Shown: positions 37,501 to 50,100 of the stretch, one piece after another | Layout of the letters: each line of letters begins with the position of its first letter | Numbering within the stretch: position 1 is the stretch's first letter | Source of the DNA: Apostichopus japonicus | Taxonomy: Eukaryota > Echinodermata > Holothuroidea > Aspidochirotida > Stichopodidae | Length of the DNA stretch: 64,000 nucleotides | Direction: 5' to 3' | NCBI RefSeq assembly: GCF_037975245.1 | Contig: NC_092569.1 | Location: forward strand, 20,932,001-20,996,000 | Made by a program: the position numbers and the translations under genes | The notes under the pieces: model-generated | Told to the model about the DNA's origin: nothing | Databases searched by the model: none | Seen by the model: the letters and a program-made list of their open reading frames with translations, nothing else

Positions 37501-39414
37501 TTTGACATTACATTTAATATACATCACCTTAATCTATGCTGTTGGAAATGGTAAAAAAAATCTTTCTCAAACAATAGGAGAAAGCCATAACAGTGTACAT
37601 GCATCCCTATTTTCTCTATGATATATCAAATTGTATGAATACAGCACATGCAACAGCATATATATTCTGATTAGGGCTTTCCATTCATCCCCACCCCTCA
37701 TTCCCACTCAACTAGTGAAATGACATCAAAACATTATTTATACATAATATCACATTATTAGGGCGTTATGAGGGTCTGACCCTGTATACGGTACCTGATT
37801 CCATAGTAACCCACACCACTTGCCACATGCAATGATCTAGATAGAGTGATAGTGTACAAACTGTAATTTTCAGGACATATCAAACTTTACGTAGCAGGTA
37901 GAAAAGCAAATAGGCCATCAATAGGGCAGCCAAGTCAATTGGACACCCGAACCCCTCCCCTACCCTCCATCCCATTCAACAAGGATGAATACACATAAAA
38001 TCCTATGCTTTCAAATATTTGATCCTAATGATAGCTCTAACCTACATATAGCTGCTTTCCCAGTTTCCCCCTCCAGCAACCCCCCCCCCCCTCCCTTTTG
38101 CCCAACATTATGGTTCCACATATGGGTGGAGCCTGTAAAAGTTGGACAAGATCATTTTCTACACTGATGCATTTGAGATTAAGCAGTTCATCAATTTGGA
38201 ATGACATCAAAACTTTGAAACGGTGAAAATAAGATGGTCAAAAATTAATATTAGACTGTTCATTAATTCTCACACACATTGGGATCCTAATAGTTGAAAA
38301 AAAAAACCCTTTGACATTACATTTAATATACATCACCTTAATCTATGCTGTTGGAAATGGTAAAAAAAATCTTTCTCAAACAATAGGAGAAAGCCATAAC
38401 AGTGTACATGCATCACTATTTTCTCTATAATATATCAAATTGTATGAATACAGCACATGCAACAGCATATATATTCTGATTAGGGCTTTCCAATCATCCC
38501 CACCCCTCATTCCCACTCAACTAGTGAAATGACATCAAAACATTATTTATACATCATATCACATTATTAGGGCGTTATGGAGGTCTGACCCTGTATACGG
38601 TACCTGATTCCATAGTAACCCACACCACTTGCCACATGCAATGATCTAGATAGAGTGATAGTGTACAAACTGTAATTTTCAGGACATATCAAACTTTACG
38701 TAGCAGGTAGAAAAGCAAATAGACGACCAATAGGGCAGCCAAGTCAATTGGACACCCCCACCCCTCCCCGACCCTCCATCCCATTCAACAAGGATGAATA
38801 CACATAAAATCCTATGCTTTCAAATATTTGATCCTAATGATAGCTCTAACCTACATATAGCTGCTTTCCCAGTTTCCCCCTCCAGCAACCCCCCCCCCCC
38901 TCCCTTTTGCCCAACATTATGGTTCCACATATGGGTGGAGCCTGTAAAAGTTGGACAAGATCATTTTCTACACTGATGCATTTGAGATTAAGCAGTTCAT
39001 CAATTTGGAATGACATCAAAACTTTGAAACGGTGAAAATAAGATGGTCAAAAATTAATATTAGACTGTTCATTAATTCTTACACACATTGGGACCCTAAT
39101 AGTTGAAAAAAAAAAACCTTTGACATTACATTTAATATACATCACCTTAATCTATGCTGTTGGAAATGGTAAAAAAAATCTTTCTCAAACAATAGGAGAA
39201 AGCCATAACAGTGTACATGCATCACTATTTTCTCTATAATATATCAAATTGTATGAATACATGCATGCAACAGCATATATATTCTGATTAGGGCTTTCCA
39301 ATCATCCCCACCCCTCATTCCCACTCAACTAGTGAAATGACATCAAAACATTATTTATACATAATATCACATTATTAGGGCGTTATGGAGGTCTGACCCT
39401 GTATACGGTACCTG

Positions 39415-39422
39415 ATTCCATA
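39415..39422. repeat. Target site duplication, left of MITE copy 2
   Basis: ATTCCATA precedes the second element at the same position in the unit as copy 1. Confidence 0.95.
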
Positions 39423-39878
39423 CAAGGGCGGCGGAACCGGGGGGGCACAGGGGGCACGTGCCCCCCCACTTTTCCTCAGAGTTAAAAATGTGCCCTTTTT
39501 CTACATAAAAATTGAGGTGTCTCAAGTAAGCAAGAGGCCAGGGAACCAGAATGAACACTCGGGAAGGGCCGTTTCCGGCCATCTGAGGGGTTTGTAAAAC
39601 CAAAAATTTTCTTGTACGCTCCGCGCCAACCCATGGTGGCGCTCCGCTCAGAATGTCGTGCATACAACTTTGGATATTGCAGTGCTAGTATGCTTTTTTT
39701 TTCCATGAAAGGAGGGGGGGGGGGGCGATGATGGAGTGATGTGTATACGCGAAAAAGATAATACAATAAGAGTTATAAAGGTTACTAAATATAAGGCTAC
39801 ATCAGTCCAATTGAATTTCTGCAAAGTGCCCTTTGATGTCGGTGCCCCCCCAGATTAAAAGTGCTTCCGCCGCCCTTG
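39423..39878. mobile_element. hAT-like MITE, copy 2 (456 bp)
   Basis: Same element, same orientation, same target site and same duplication as copy 1. By eye the two differ by one substitution (G at 34161, A at 39480) and one base in each of two G runs (8 versus 7 after AACC; 13 versus 12 after AAAGGA). The start-to-start distance of 5,320 bp equals one insertion (458 + 8 bp) plus 4,854 bp, or six units of 809 bp. Independent insertion into the identical base is unlikely, so this copy almost certainly arose when the interrupted unit was copied within the array. A minus-strand frame extends into the satellite and is not a gene. Confidence 0.93.
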
Positions 39879-39886
39879 ATTCCATA
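39879..39886. repeat. Target site duplication, right of MITE copy 2
   Basis: ATTCCATA follows the element, then satellite sequence GTAACCCACACC. Confidence 0.95.
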
Positions 39887-40065
39887 GTAACCCACACCAC
39901 TTGCCACATGCAATGATCTAGATAGAGTGATAGTGTACAAACTGTAATTTTCAGGACATATCAAACTTTACGTAGCAGGTAGAAAAGCAAATAGACGACC
40001 AATAGGGCAGCCAAGTCAATTGGACACCCCCACCCCTCCCCGACCCTCCATCCCATTCAACAAGG

Positions 40066-43000
40066 ATGAATACACATAAAATCCTATGCTTTCAAATATT
40101 TGATCCTAATGATAGCTCTAACCTACATATAGCTGCTTTCCCAGTTTCCCCCTCCAGCAACCCCCCCCCCCTCCCTTTTGCCCAACATTATGGTTCCACA
40201 TATGGGTGGAGCCTGTAAAAGTTGGACAAGATCATTTTCTACACTGATGCATTTGAGATTAAGCAGTTCATCAATTTGGAATGACATCAAAACTTTGAAA
40301 CGGTGAAAATAAGATGGTCAAAAATTAATATTAGACTGTTCATTAATTCTTACACACATTGGGACCCTAATAGTTGAAAAAAAAAACCTTTGACATTACA
40401 TTTAATATACATCACCTTAATCTATGCTGTTGGAAATGGTAAAAAAAATCTTTCTCAAACAATAGGAGAAAGCCATAACAGTGTACATGCATCCCTATTT
40501 TCTCTATGATATATCAAATTGTATGAATACAGCACATGCAACAGCATATATATTCTGATTAGGGCTTTCCATTCATCCCCACCCCTCATTCCCACTCAAC
40601 TAGTGAAATGACATCAAAACATTATTTATACATAATATCACATTATTAGGGCGTTATGAGGGTCTGACCCTGTATACGGTACCTGATTCCATAGTAACCC
40701 ACACCACTTGCCACATGCAATGATCTAGATAGAGTGATAGTGTACAAACTGTAATTTTCAGGACATATCAAACTTTACGTAGCAGGTAGAAAAGCAAATA
40801 GGCGACCAATAGGGCAGCCAAGTCAATTGGACACCCGAACCCCTCCCCTACCCTCCATCCCATTCAACAAGGATGAATACACATAAAATCCTATGCTTTC
40901 AAATATTTGATCCTAATGATAGCTCTAACCTACATATAGCTGCTTTCCCAGTTTCCCCCTCCAGCAACCCCCCCCCCCTTCCTTTTGCCCAACATTATGG
41001 TTCCACATATGGGTGGAGCCTGTAAAAGTTGGACAAGATCATTTTCTACACTGATGCATTTGAGATTAAGCAGTTCATCAATTTGGAATGACATCAAAAC
41101 TTTGAAACGGTGAAAATAAGATGGTCAAAAATTAATATTAGACTGTTCATTAATTCTCACACACATTGGGATCCTAATAGTTGAAAAAAAAAACCCTTTG
41201 ACATTACATTTAATATACATCACCTTAATCTATGCTGTTGGAAATGGTAAAAAAAATCTTTCTCAAACAATAGGAGAAAGCCATAACAGTGTACATGCAT
41301 CACTATTTTCTCTATAATATATCAAATTGTATGAATACAGCACATGCAACAGCATATATATTCTGATTAGGGCTTTCCAATCATCCCCACCCCTCATTCC
41401 CACTCAACTAATGAAATGACATCAAAACATTATTTATACATCATATCACATTATTAGGGCGTTATGGAGGTCTGACCCTGTATACGGTACCTGATTCCAT
41501 AGTAACCCACACCACTTGCCACATGCAATGATCTAGATAGAGTGATAGTGTACAAACTGTAATTTTCAGGAAATATCAAACTTTACGTAGCAGGTAGAAA
41601 AGCAAATAGACGACCAATAGGGCAGCCAAGTCAATTGGACACCCCCACCCCTCCCCGACCCTCCATCCCATTCAACAAGGATGAATACACATAAAATCCT
41701 ATGCTTTCAAATATTTGATCCTAATGATAGCTCTAACCTACATATAGCTGCTTTCCCAGTTTCCCCCTCCAGCAACCCCCCCCCCTCCCTTTTGCCCAAC
41801 ATTATGGTTCCACATATGGGTGGAGCCTGTAAAAGTTGGACAAGATCATTTTCTACACTGATGCATTTGAGATTAAGCAGTTCATCAATTTGGAATGACA
41901 TCAAAACTTTGAAACGGTGAAAATAAGATGGTCAAAAATTAATATTAGACTGTTCATTAATTCTTACACACATTGGGACCCTAATAGTTGAAAAAAAAAA
42001 AACCTTTGACATTACATTTAATATACATCACCTTAATCTATGCTGTTGGAAATGGTAAAAAAAATCTTTCTCAAACAATAGGAGAAAGCCATAACAGTGT
42101 ACATGCATCCCTATTTTCTCTATGATATATCAAATTGTATGAATACAGCACATGCAACAGCATATATATTCTGATTAGGGCTTTCCATTCATCCCCACCC
42201 CTCATTCCCACTCAACTAGTGAAATGACATCAAAACATTATTTATACATAATATCACATTATTAGGGCGTTATGAGGGTCTGACCCTGTATACGGTACCT
42301 GATTCCATAGTAACCCACACCACTTGCCACATGCAATGATCTAGATAGAGTGATAGTGTACAAACTGTAATTTTCAGGACATATCAAACTTTACGTAGCA
42401 GGTAGAAAAGCAAATAGGCCATCAATAGGGCAGCCAAGTCAATTGGACACCCGAACCCCTCCCCTACCCTCCATCCCATTCAACAAGGATGAATACACAT
42501 AAAATCCTATGCTTTCAAATATTTGATCCTAATGATAGCTCTAACCTACATATAGCTGCTTTCCCAGTTTCCCCCTCCAGCAACCCCCCCCCCTCCCTTT
42601 TGCCCAACATTATGGTTCCACACATGGGTGGAGCCTGTAAAAGTTGGACAAGATCATTTTCTACACTGATGCATTTGAGATTAAGCAGTTCATCAATTTG
42701 GAATGACATCAAAACTTTGAAACGGTGAAAATAAGATGGTCAAAAATTAATATTAGACTGTTCATTAAATTCTCACACACATTATGGGGACCCTAATAGT
42801 TGAAAAAAAAAAACCTTTGACATTACATTTAATATACATCACCTTAATCTATGCTGTTGGAAATGGTAAAAAAAATCTTTCTCAAACAATAGGAGAAAGC
42901 CATAACAGTGTACATGCATCCCTATTTTCTCTATGATATATCAAATTGTATGAATACAGCACATGCAACAGCATATATATTCTGATTAGGGCTTTCCAAT

Positions 43001-44920
43001 CATCCCCACCCCTCATTCCCACTCAACTAGTGAAATGACATCAAAACATTATTTATACATAATATCACATTATTAGGGCGTTATGGAGGTCTGACCCTGT
43101 ATACGGTACCTGATTCCATAGTAACCTACACCTCTTGCCACATGCAATGATCTAGATAGAGTGATAGTGTACAAACTGTAATTTTCAGGACATATCAAAC
43201 TTTACGTAGCAGGTAGAAAAGCAAATAGACGACCAATAGGGCAGCCAAGTCAATTGGACACCCCCCACCCCTCCCCTACCCTCCATCCCATTCAACAAGG
43301 ATGAATACACATAAAATCCTATGCTTTCAAATATTTGATCCTAATGATAGCTCTAACCTACATATAGCTGCTTTCCCAGTTTCCCCCTTCAGCAACCCCC
43401 CCCCCCCCTCCCTTTTGCCCAACATTATGGTTCCACATATGGGTGGAGCCTGTAAAAGTTGGACAAGATCATTTTCTACACTGATGCATTTGAGATTAAG
43501 CAGTTCATCAATTTGGAATGACATCAAAACTTTGAAACGGTGAAAATAAGATGGTCAAAAATTAATATTAGACTGTTCATTAATTCTCACACACATTGGG
43601 ACCCTAATAGTTGAAAAAAAAAAAAACCTTTGACATTACATCTAATATACATCACCTTAATCTATGCTGTTGGAAATGGTAAAAAAAATCTTTCTCAAAC
43701 AATAGGAGAAAGCCATAACAGTGTACATCCCTATTTTCTCTATAATATATCAAATTGTATGAATACAGCACATGCAACAGCATATATATTCTGATTAGGG
43801 CTTTCCAATCATCCCCACCCCTCATTCCCACTCAACTAGTGGAATGACATCAAAACATTATTTATACATAATATCACATTATTAGGGCGTTATGAGGGTC
43901 TGACCCTGTATACGGTACCTGATTCCATAGTAACCCACACCACTTGCCCCATGCAATGATCTAGATAGAGTGATAGTGTACAAACTGTAATTTTCAGGAC
44001 ATATCAAACTTTACGTAGCAGGTAGAAAAGCAAATAGACGACCAATAGGGCAGCCAAGTCAATTGGACACCCCCCACCCCTCCCCTACCCTCCATCCCAT
44101 TCAACAAGGATGAATACACATAAAATCCTATGCTTTCAAATATTTGATCCTAATGATAGCTCTAACCTACATATAGCTGCTTTCCCAGTTTCCCCCTCCA
44201 GCAACCCCCCCCCCCCTCCCTTTTGCCCAACATTATGGTTCCACATATGGGTGGAGCCTGTAAAAGTTGGACAAGATCATTTTCTACACTGATGCATTTG
44301 AGATTAAGCAGTTCATCAATTTGGAATGACATCAAAACTTTGAAACGGTGAAAATAAGATGGTCAAAAATTAATATTAGACTGTTCATTAATTCTCACAC
44401 ACATTATGGGGACCCTAATAGTTGAAAAAAAAAAAAACCTTTGACATTACATCTAATATACATCACCTTAATCTATGCTGTTGGAAATGGTAACAAAAAT
44501 CTTTCTCAAACAATAGGAGAAAGCCATAACAGTGTACATCCCTATTTTCTCTATAATATATCAAATTGTATGAATACAGCACATGCAACAGCATATATAT
44601 TCTGATTAGGGCTTTCCAATCATCCCCACCCGTCATTCCCACTCAACTAGTGAAATGACATCAAAACATTATTTATACATAATATCACATTATTAGGGCG
44701 TTATGGAGGTCTGACCCTGTATACGGTACCTGATTCCATAGTAACCCACACCACTTGCCACATGCAATGATCTAGATAGAGTGATAGTGTACAAACTGTA
44801 ATTTTCAGGACATATCAAACTTTACGTAGCAGGTAGAAAAGCAAATAGACGACCAATAGGGCAGCCAAGTCAATTGGACACCCCCCACCCCTCCCCGACC
44901 CTCCATCCCATTCAACAAGG
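40066..44920. repeat. Satellite block 8: transition back to left-type units
   Basis: Units start at 40066, 40873, 41681, 42489, 43301 and 44110. The unit at 40873 is the last with GGGATCC. The unit at 41681 carries AATAGGCCATCAATAGGG near 42415, shared only with the unit at 37176 (near 37911). From 43301 onward, units show CTTCAGCAA, TACATCTAATATAC, TTGCCCCATGC and GGTAACAAAAATC, marks otherwise seen at 2.8-6 kb. Confidence 0.85.
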
Positions 44921-45709
44921 ATGAATACACATAAAATCCTATGCTTTCAAATATTTGATCCTAATGATAGCTCTAACCTACATATAGCTGCTTTCCCAGT
45001 TTCCCCCTTCAGCAATCCCCCCCCCCCTTTTGCCCAACATTATGGTTCCACATATGGGTGGAGCCTGTAAAAGTTGGACAAGATCATTTTCTACACTGAT
45101 GCATTTGAGATTAAGCAGTTCATCAATTTGGAATGACATCAAAACTTTGAAACGGTGAAAATAAGATGGTCAAAAATTAATATTAGACTGTTCATTAAAT
45201 TCTCACACACATTATGGGGACCCTAATAGTTGGAAAAAAAACCTTCTACTTTAAATTTAATATACATCACCTTAATCTATGCTGTTGGAAATGGTAAAAA
45301 AAATCTTTCTCAAACAATAGGAGAAAGCCATAACAGTGTACATCCCTATTTTCTCTATGATATATCAAATTGTATGAATACAGCACATGCAACAGCATAT
45401 ATATTCTGATTAGGGCTTTCCAATCATCCCCACCCCTCATTCCCACTCAACTAGTGAAATGACATCAAAACATTATTTATACATCATATCACATTATTAG
45501 GGCGTTATGGAGGTCTGACCCTGTATACGGTACCTGATTCCATAGTAACCCACACCACTTGCCACATACAATGATCTAGATAGAGTGATAGTGTACAAAC
45601 TGTAATTTTCAGGACATATCAAACTTTACGTAGCAGGTAGAAAAGCAAATAGACGACCAATAGGGCAGCCAAGTCAATTGGACACCCCCCACCCCTCCCC
45701 GACCCTCCA
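44921..45709. repeat. Satellite unit preceding the first deletion junction
   Basis: This unit has CTTCAGCAATCCCC, ATTAAATTCTC with ATTATGGGG, ACCTTCTACTTTAAATT after the A run, and the rare CCACATACAATGATC near 45565. It ends at a junction where CCCTCCA is joined to ATCATCCCC instead of continuing into the next unit start. Confidence 0.88.
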
Positions 45710-46011
45710 ATCATCCCCACCTGTCATTCCCACTCAACTAGTGAAATGACATCAAAACATTATTTATACATAATATCACATTATTAGGGCGTTATGGAGG
45801 TCTGACCCTGTATACGGTACCTGATTCCATAGTAACCCACACCACTTGCCACATGCAATGATCTAGATAGAGTGATAGTGTACAAACTGTAATTTTCAGG
45901 ACATATCAAACTTTACGTAGCAGGTAGAAAAGCAAATAGACGACCAATAGGGCAGCCAAGTCAATTGGACACCCCCCACCCCTCCCCGACCCTCCATCCC
46001 ATTCAACAAGG
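45710..46011. repeat. Truncated satellite unit 1 (about 300 bp)
   Basis: This unit lacks about 520 bp of the standard, from just before the start landmark to the AATCATCC site. The joined ends share TCCA (45706-45709), a 4-base microhomology. It begins ATCATCCCCACCTGTCATTC and then runs normally, retaining the four-tract C-rich motif, into the next landmark at 46012. Confidence 0.92.
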
Positions 46012-46803
46012 ATGAATAAACATAAAATCCTATGCTTTCAAATATTTGATCCTAATGATAGCTCTAACCTACATATAGCTGCTTTCCCAGTTTCCCCCAC
46101 CAGCAACCCCCCCCCCCTCCCTTTTGCCCAACATTATGGTTCCACATATGGGTGGAGCCTGTAAAAGTTGGACAAGATCATTTTCTACACTGATGCATTT
46201 GAGATTAAGCAGTTCATCAATTTGGTATGACATCAAAACTTTGAAACGGTGAAAATAAGATGGTCAAAAATTAATATTAGACTGTTCATTAATTCTCACA
46301 CACATTATGGGGACCCTAATAGTTGAAAAAAAAACCCTTTGACATTACATTTAATATACATCACCTTAATCTATGCTGTTGGAAATGGTAAAAAAAATCT
46401 TTCTCAAACAATAGGAGAAAGCCATAACAGTGTACATCCCTATTTTCTCTATGATATATCAAATTGTATGAATACAGCACATGCAACAGCATATATATTC
46501 TGATTAGGGCTTTCCAATCATCCCCACCCCTCATTCCCACTCAACTAGTGAAATGACATCAAAACATTATTTATACATAATATCACATTATTAGGGCGTT
46601 ATGGAGGTCTGACCCTGTATACGGTACCTGATTCCATAGTAACCCACACCACTTGCCACATACAATGATCTAGATAGAGTGATAGTGTACAAACTGTAAT
46701 TTTCAGGACATATCAAACTTTACGTAGCAGGTAGAAAAGCAAATAGACGACCAATAGGGCAGCCAAGTCAATTGGACACCCCCCACCCCTCCCCGACCCT
46801 CCA
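46012..46803. repeat. Full satellite unit between the two truncated units
   Basis: This unit has AATAAACATAAAATCC, CCCACCAGC and TGGTATGAC, marks shared with the units at 8420 and 10838, plus the long form ATTATGGGG. Like the unit before the first junction, it carries CCACATACAATGATC (near 46660). It ends at the same CCCTCCA/ATCATCCCC junction. Confidence 0.88.
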
Positions 46804-47105
46804 ATCATCCCCACCCCTCATTCCCACTCAACTAGTGAAATGACATCAAAACATTATTTATACATAATATCACATTATTAGGGCGTTATGGAGGTCTGAC
46901 CCTGTATACGGTACCTGATTCCATAGTAACCCACACCACTTGCCACATGCAATGATCTAGATAGAGTGATAGTGTACAAACTGTAATTTTCAGGACATAT
47001 CAAACTTTACGTAGCAGGTAGAAAAGCAAATAGACGACCAATAGGGCAGCCAAGTCAATTGGACACCCCCCACCCCTCCCCGACCCTCCATCCCATTCAA
47101 CAAGG
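46804..47105. repeat. Truncated satellite unit 2 (about 300 bp)
   Basis: Same deletion junction as at 45706-45709, here at 46800-46803 and exactly 1,094 bp later. It reads CACCCCTCATTCCC where the first reads CACCTGTCATTCCC. Sharing the breakpoint and the rare upstream variant shows one deletion that was then copied, not two deletions. Confidence 0.92.
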
Positions 47106-50100
47106 ATGAATACACATAAAATCCTATGCTTTCAAATATTTGATCCTAATGATAGCTCTAACCTACATATAGCTGCTTTCCCAGTTTCCCCCACCAGCAA
47201 CCCCCCCCCCTCCCTTTTGCCCAACATTATGGTTCCACATATGGGTGGAGCCTGTAAAAGTTGGACAAGATCATTTTCTACACTGATGCATTTGAGATTA
47301 AGCAGTTCATCAATTTGGAATGACATCAAAACTTTGAAACGGTGAAAATAAGATGGTCAAAAATTAATATTAGACTGTTCATTAATTCTCACACACATTA
47401 TGGGGACCCTAATAGTTGAAAAAAAAACCCTTTGACATTACATTTAATATACATCACCTTAATCTATGCTGTTGGAAATGGTAAAAAAAATCTTTCTCAA
47501 ACAATAGGAGAAAGCCATAACAGTGTACATGCATCCCTATTTTCTCTATAATATATCAAATTGTATGAATACATGCATGCAACAGCATATATATTCTGAT
47601 TAGGGCTTTCCAATCATCCCCACCCCTCATTCCCACTCAACTAGTGAAATGACATCAAAACATTATTTATACATAATATCACATTATTAGGGCGTTATGG
47701 AGGTCTGACCCTGTATACGGTACCTGATTCCATAGTAACCCACACCACTTGCCACATGCAATGATCTAGATAGAGTGATAGTGTACAAACTGTAATTTTC
47801 AGGACATATCAAACTTTACGTAGCAGGTAGAAAAGCAAATAGACGACCAATAGGGCAGCCAAGTCAATTGGACACCCCCCACCCCTCCCCGACCCTCCAT
47901 CCCATTCAACAAGGATGAATACACATAAAATCCTATGCTTTCAAATATTTGATCCTAATGATAGCTCTAACCTACATATAGCTGCTTTCCCAGTTTCCCC
48001 CTTTAGCAATCCCCCCCCCCCTCCCTTTTGCCCAACATTATGGTTCCACATATGGGTGGAGCCTGTAAAAGTTGGACAAGATCATTTTCTACACTGATGC
48101 ATTTGAGATTAAGCAGTTCATCAATTTGGAATGACATCAAAACTTTGAAACGGTGAAAATAAGATGGTCAAAAATTAATATTAGACTGTTCATTAATTCT
48201 TACACACATTGGGACCCTAATAGTTGAAAAAAAAAACCCTTTGACATTACATTTAATATACATCACCTTAATCTATGCTGTTGGAAATGGTAAAAAAAAT
48301 CTTTCTCAAACAATAGGAGAAAGCCATAACAGTGTACATGCATCCCTATTTTCTCTATAATATATCAAATTGTATGAATACAGCACATGCAACAGCATAT
48401 ATATTCTGATTAGGGCTTTCCAATCATCCCCACCCCTCATTCCCACTCAACTAGTGGAATGACATCAAAACATTATTTATACATAATATCACATTATTAG
48501 GGCGTTATGAGGGTCTGACCCTGTATACGGTACCTGATTCCATAGTAACCCACACCACTTGCCACATGCAATGATCTAGATAGAGTGATAGTGTACAAAC
48601 TGTAATTTTCAGGACATATCAAACTTTCCGTAGCAGGTAGAAAAGCAAATAGGCGACCAATAGGGCAGCCAAGTCAATTGGACACCCGAACCCCTCCCCT
48701 ACCCTCCATCCCATTCAACAAGGATGAATACACATAAAATCCTATGCTTTCAAATATTTGATCCTAATGATAGCTCTAACCTACATATAGCTGCTTTCCC
48801 AGTTTCCCCCTCCAGAAACCCCCCCCCCCCTCCCTTTTGCCCAACATTATGGTTCCACATATGGGTGGAGCCTGTAAAAGTTGGACAAGATCATTTTCTA
48901 CACTGATGCATTTGAGATTAAGCAGTTCATCAATTTGGAATGACATCAAAACTTTGAAACGGTGAAAATAAGATGGTCAAAAATTAATATTAGAATGTTC
49001 ATTAAATTCTCACACACATTATGGGGACCCTAATAGTTGAAAAAAAAAAAACGTTGACATTACATTTAATATACATCACCTTAATCTATGCTGTTGGAAA
49101 TGGTAAAAAAATCTTTCTCAAACAATAGGAGAAAGCCATAACAGTGTACATCCCTATTTTCTCTATGATATATCAAATTGTATGAATACAGCACATGCAA
49201 CAGCATATATATTCTGATTAGGGCTTTCCAATCATCCCCACCCCTCATTCCCACTCAACTAGTGAAATGACATCAAAACATTATTTATACATAATATCAC
49301 ATTATTAGGGCGTTATGGAGGTCTGACCCTGTATACGGTACCTGATTCCATAGTAACCCACACCACTTGCCACATGCAATGATCTAGATAGAGTGATAGT
49401 GTACAAACTGTAATTTTCAGGACATATCAAACTTTACGTAGCAGGTAGAAAAGCAAATAGACGACCAATAGGGCAGCCAAGTCAATTGGACACCCCCCAC
49501 CCCTCCCCGACCCTCCATCCCATTCAACAAGGATGAATACACATAAAATCCTATGCTTTCAAATATTTGATCCTAATGATAGCTCTAACCTACATATAGC
49601 TGCTTTCCCAGTTTCCCCCTTCAGCAACCCCCCCCCCCTCCCTTTTGCCCAACATTATGGTTCCACATATGGGTGGAGCCTGTAAAAGTTGGACAAGATC
49701 ATTTTCTACACTGATGCATTTGAGATTAAGCAGTTCATCAATTTGGAATGACATCAAAACTTTGAAACGGTGAAAATAAGATGGTCAAAAATTAATATTA
49801 GACTGTTCATTAATTCTCACACACATTGGGACCCTAAAAGTTGAAAAAAAAAACCTTTGACATTACATTTAATATACATCACCTTAATCTATGCTGTTGG
49901 AAATGGTAAAAAAAATCTTTCTCAAACAATAGGAGAAAGCCATAACAGTGTACATGCATCCCTATTTTCTCTATAATATATCAAATTGTATGAATACAGC
50001 ACATGCAACAGCATATATATTCTGATTAGGGCTTTCCAATCATCCCCACCCCTCATTCCCACTCAACTAGTGGAATGACATCAAAACATTATTTATACAT

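Larger units (their letters stand above)
33471..40065. repeat. Satellite block 7: seven units, two with a MITE
   Basis: Units start at 33471, 34748, 35557, 36364, 37176, 37985 and 38794. The first and last are interrupted at the same site by a 456-458 bp transposon. The units following each insertion (34748 and 40066) share TTCTTACACAC, TTCCATTCATCC, GAGGGTCT and the GAA-type C-rich motif, and the next units (35557 and 40873) both have GGGATCC and TACATCATATCAC. The first half of the unit at 38794 (TGGAATGAC, TTCTTACACAC) differs from that of 33471 (TGGTATGAC, GGTCCAAAATTAATATTAG), so the copied block began inside the unit. Confidence 0.88.

Noticed and set aside
34103-39878. Two independent transposon insertions
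   Set aside because: Same base, same orientation, same duplication, near identity and a spacing of exactly six units favour one insertion followed by array duplication.
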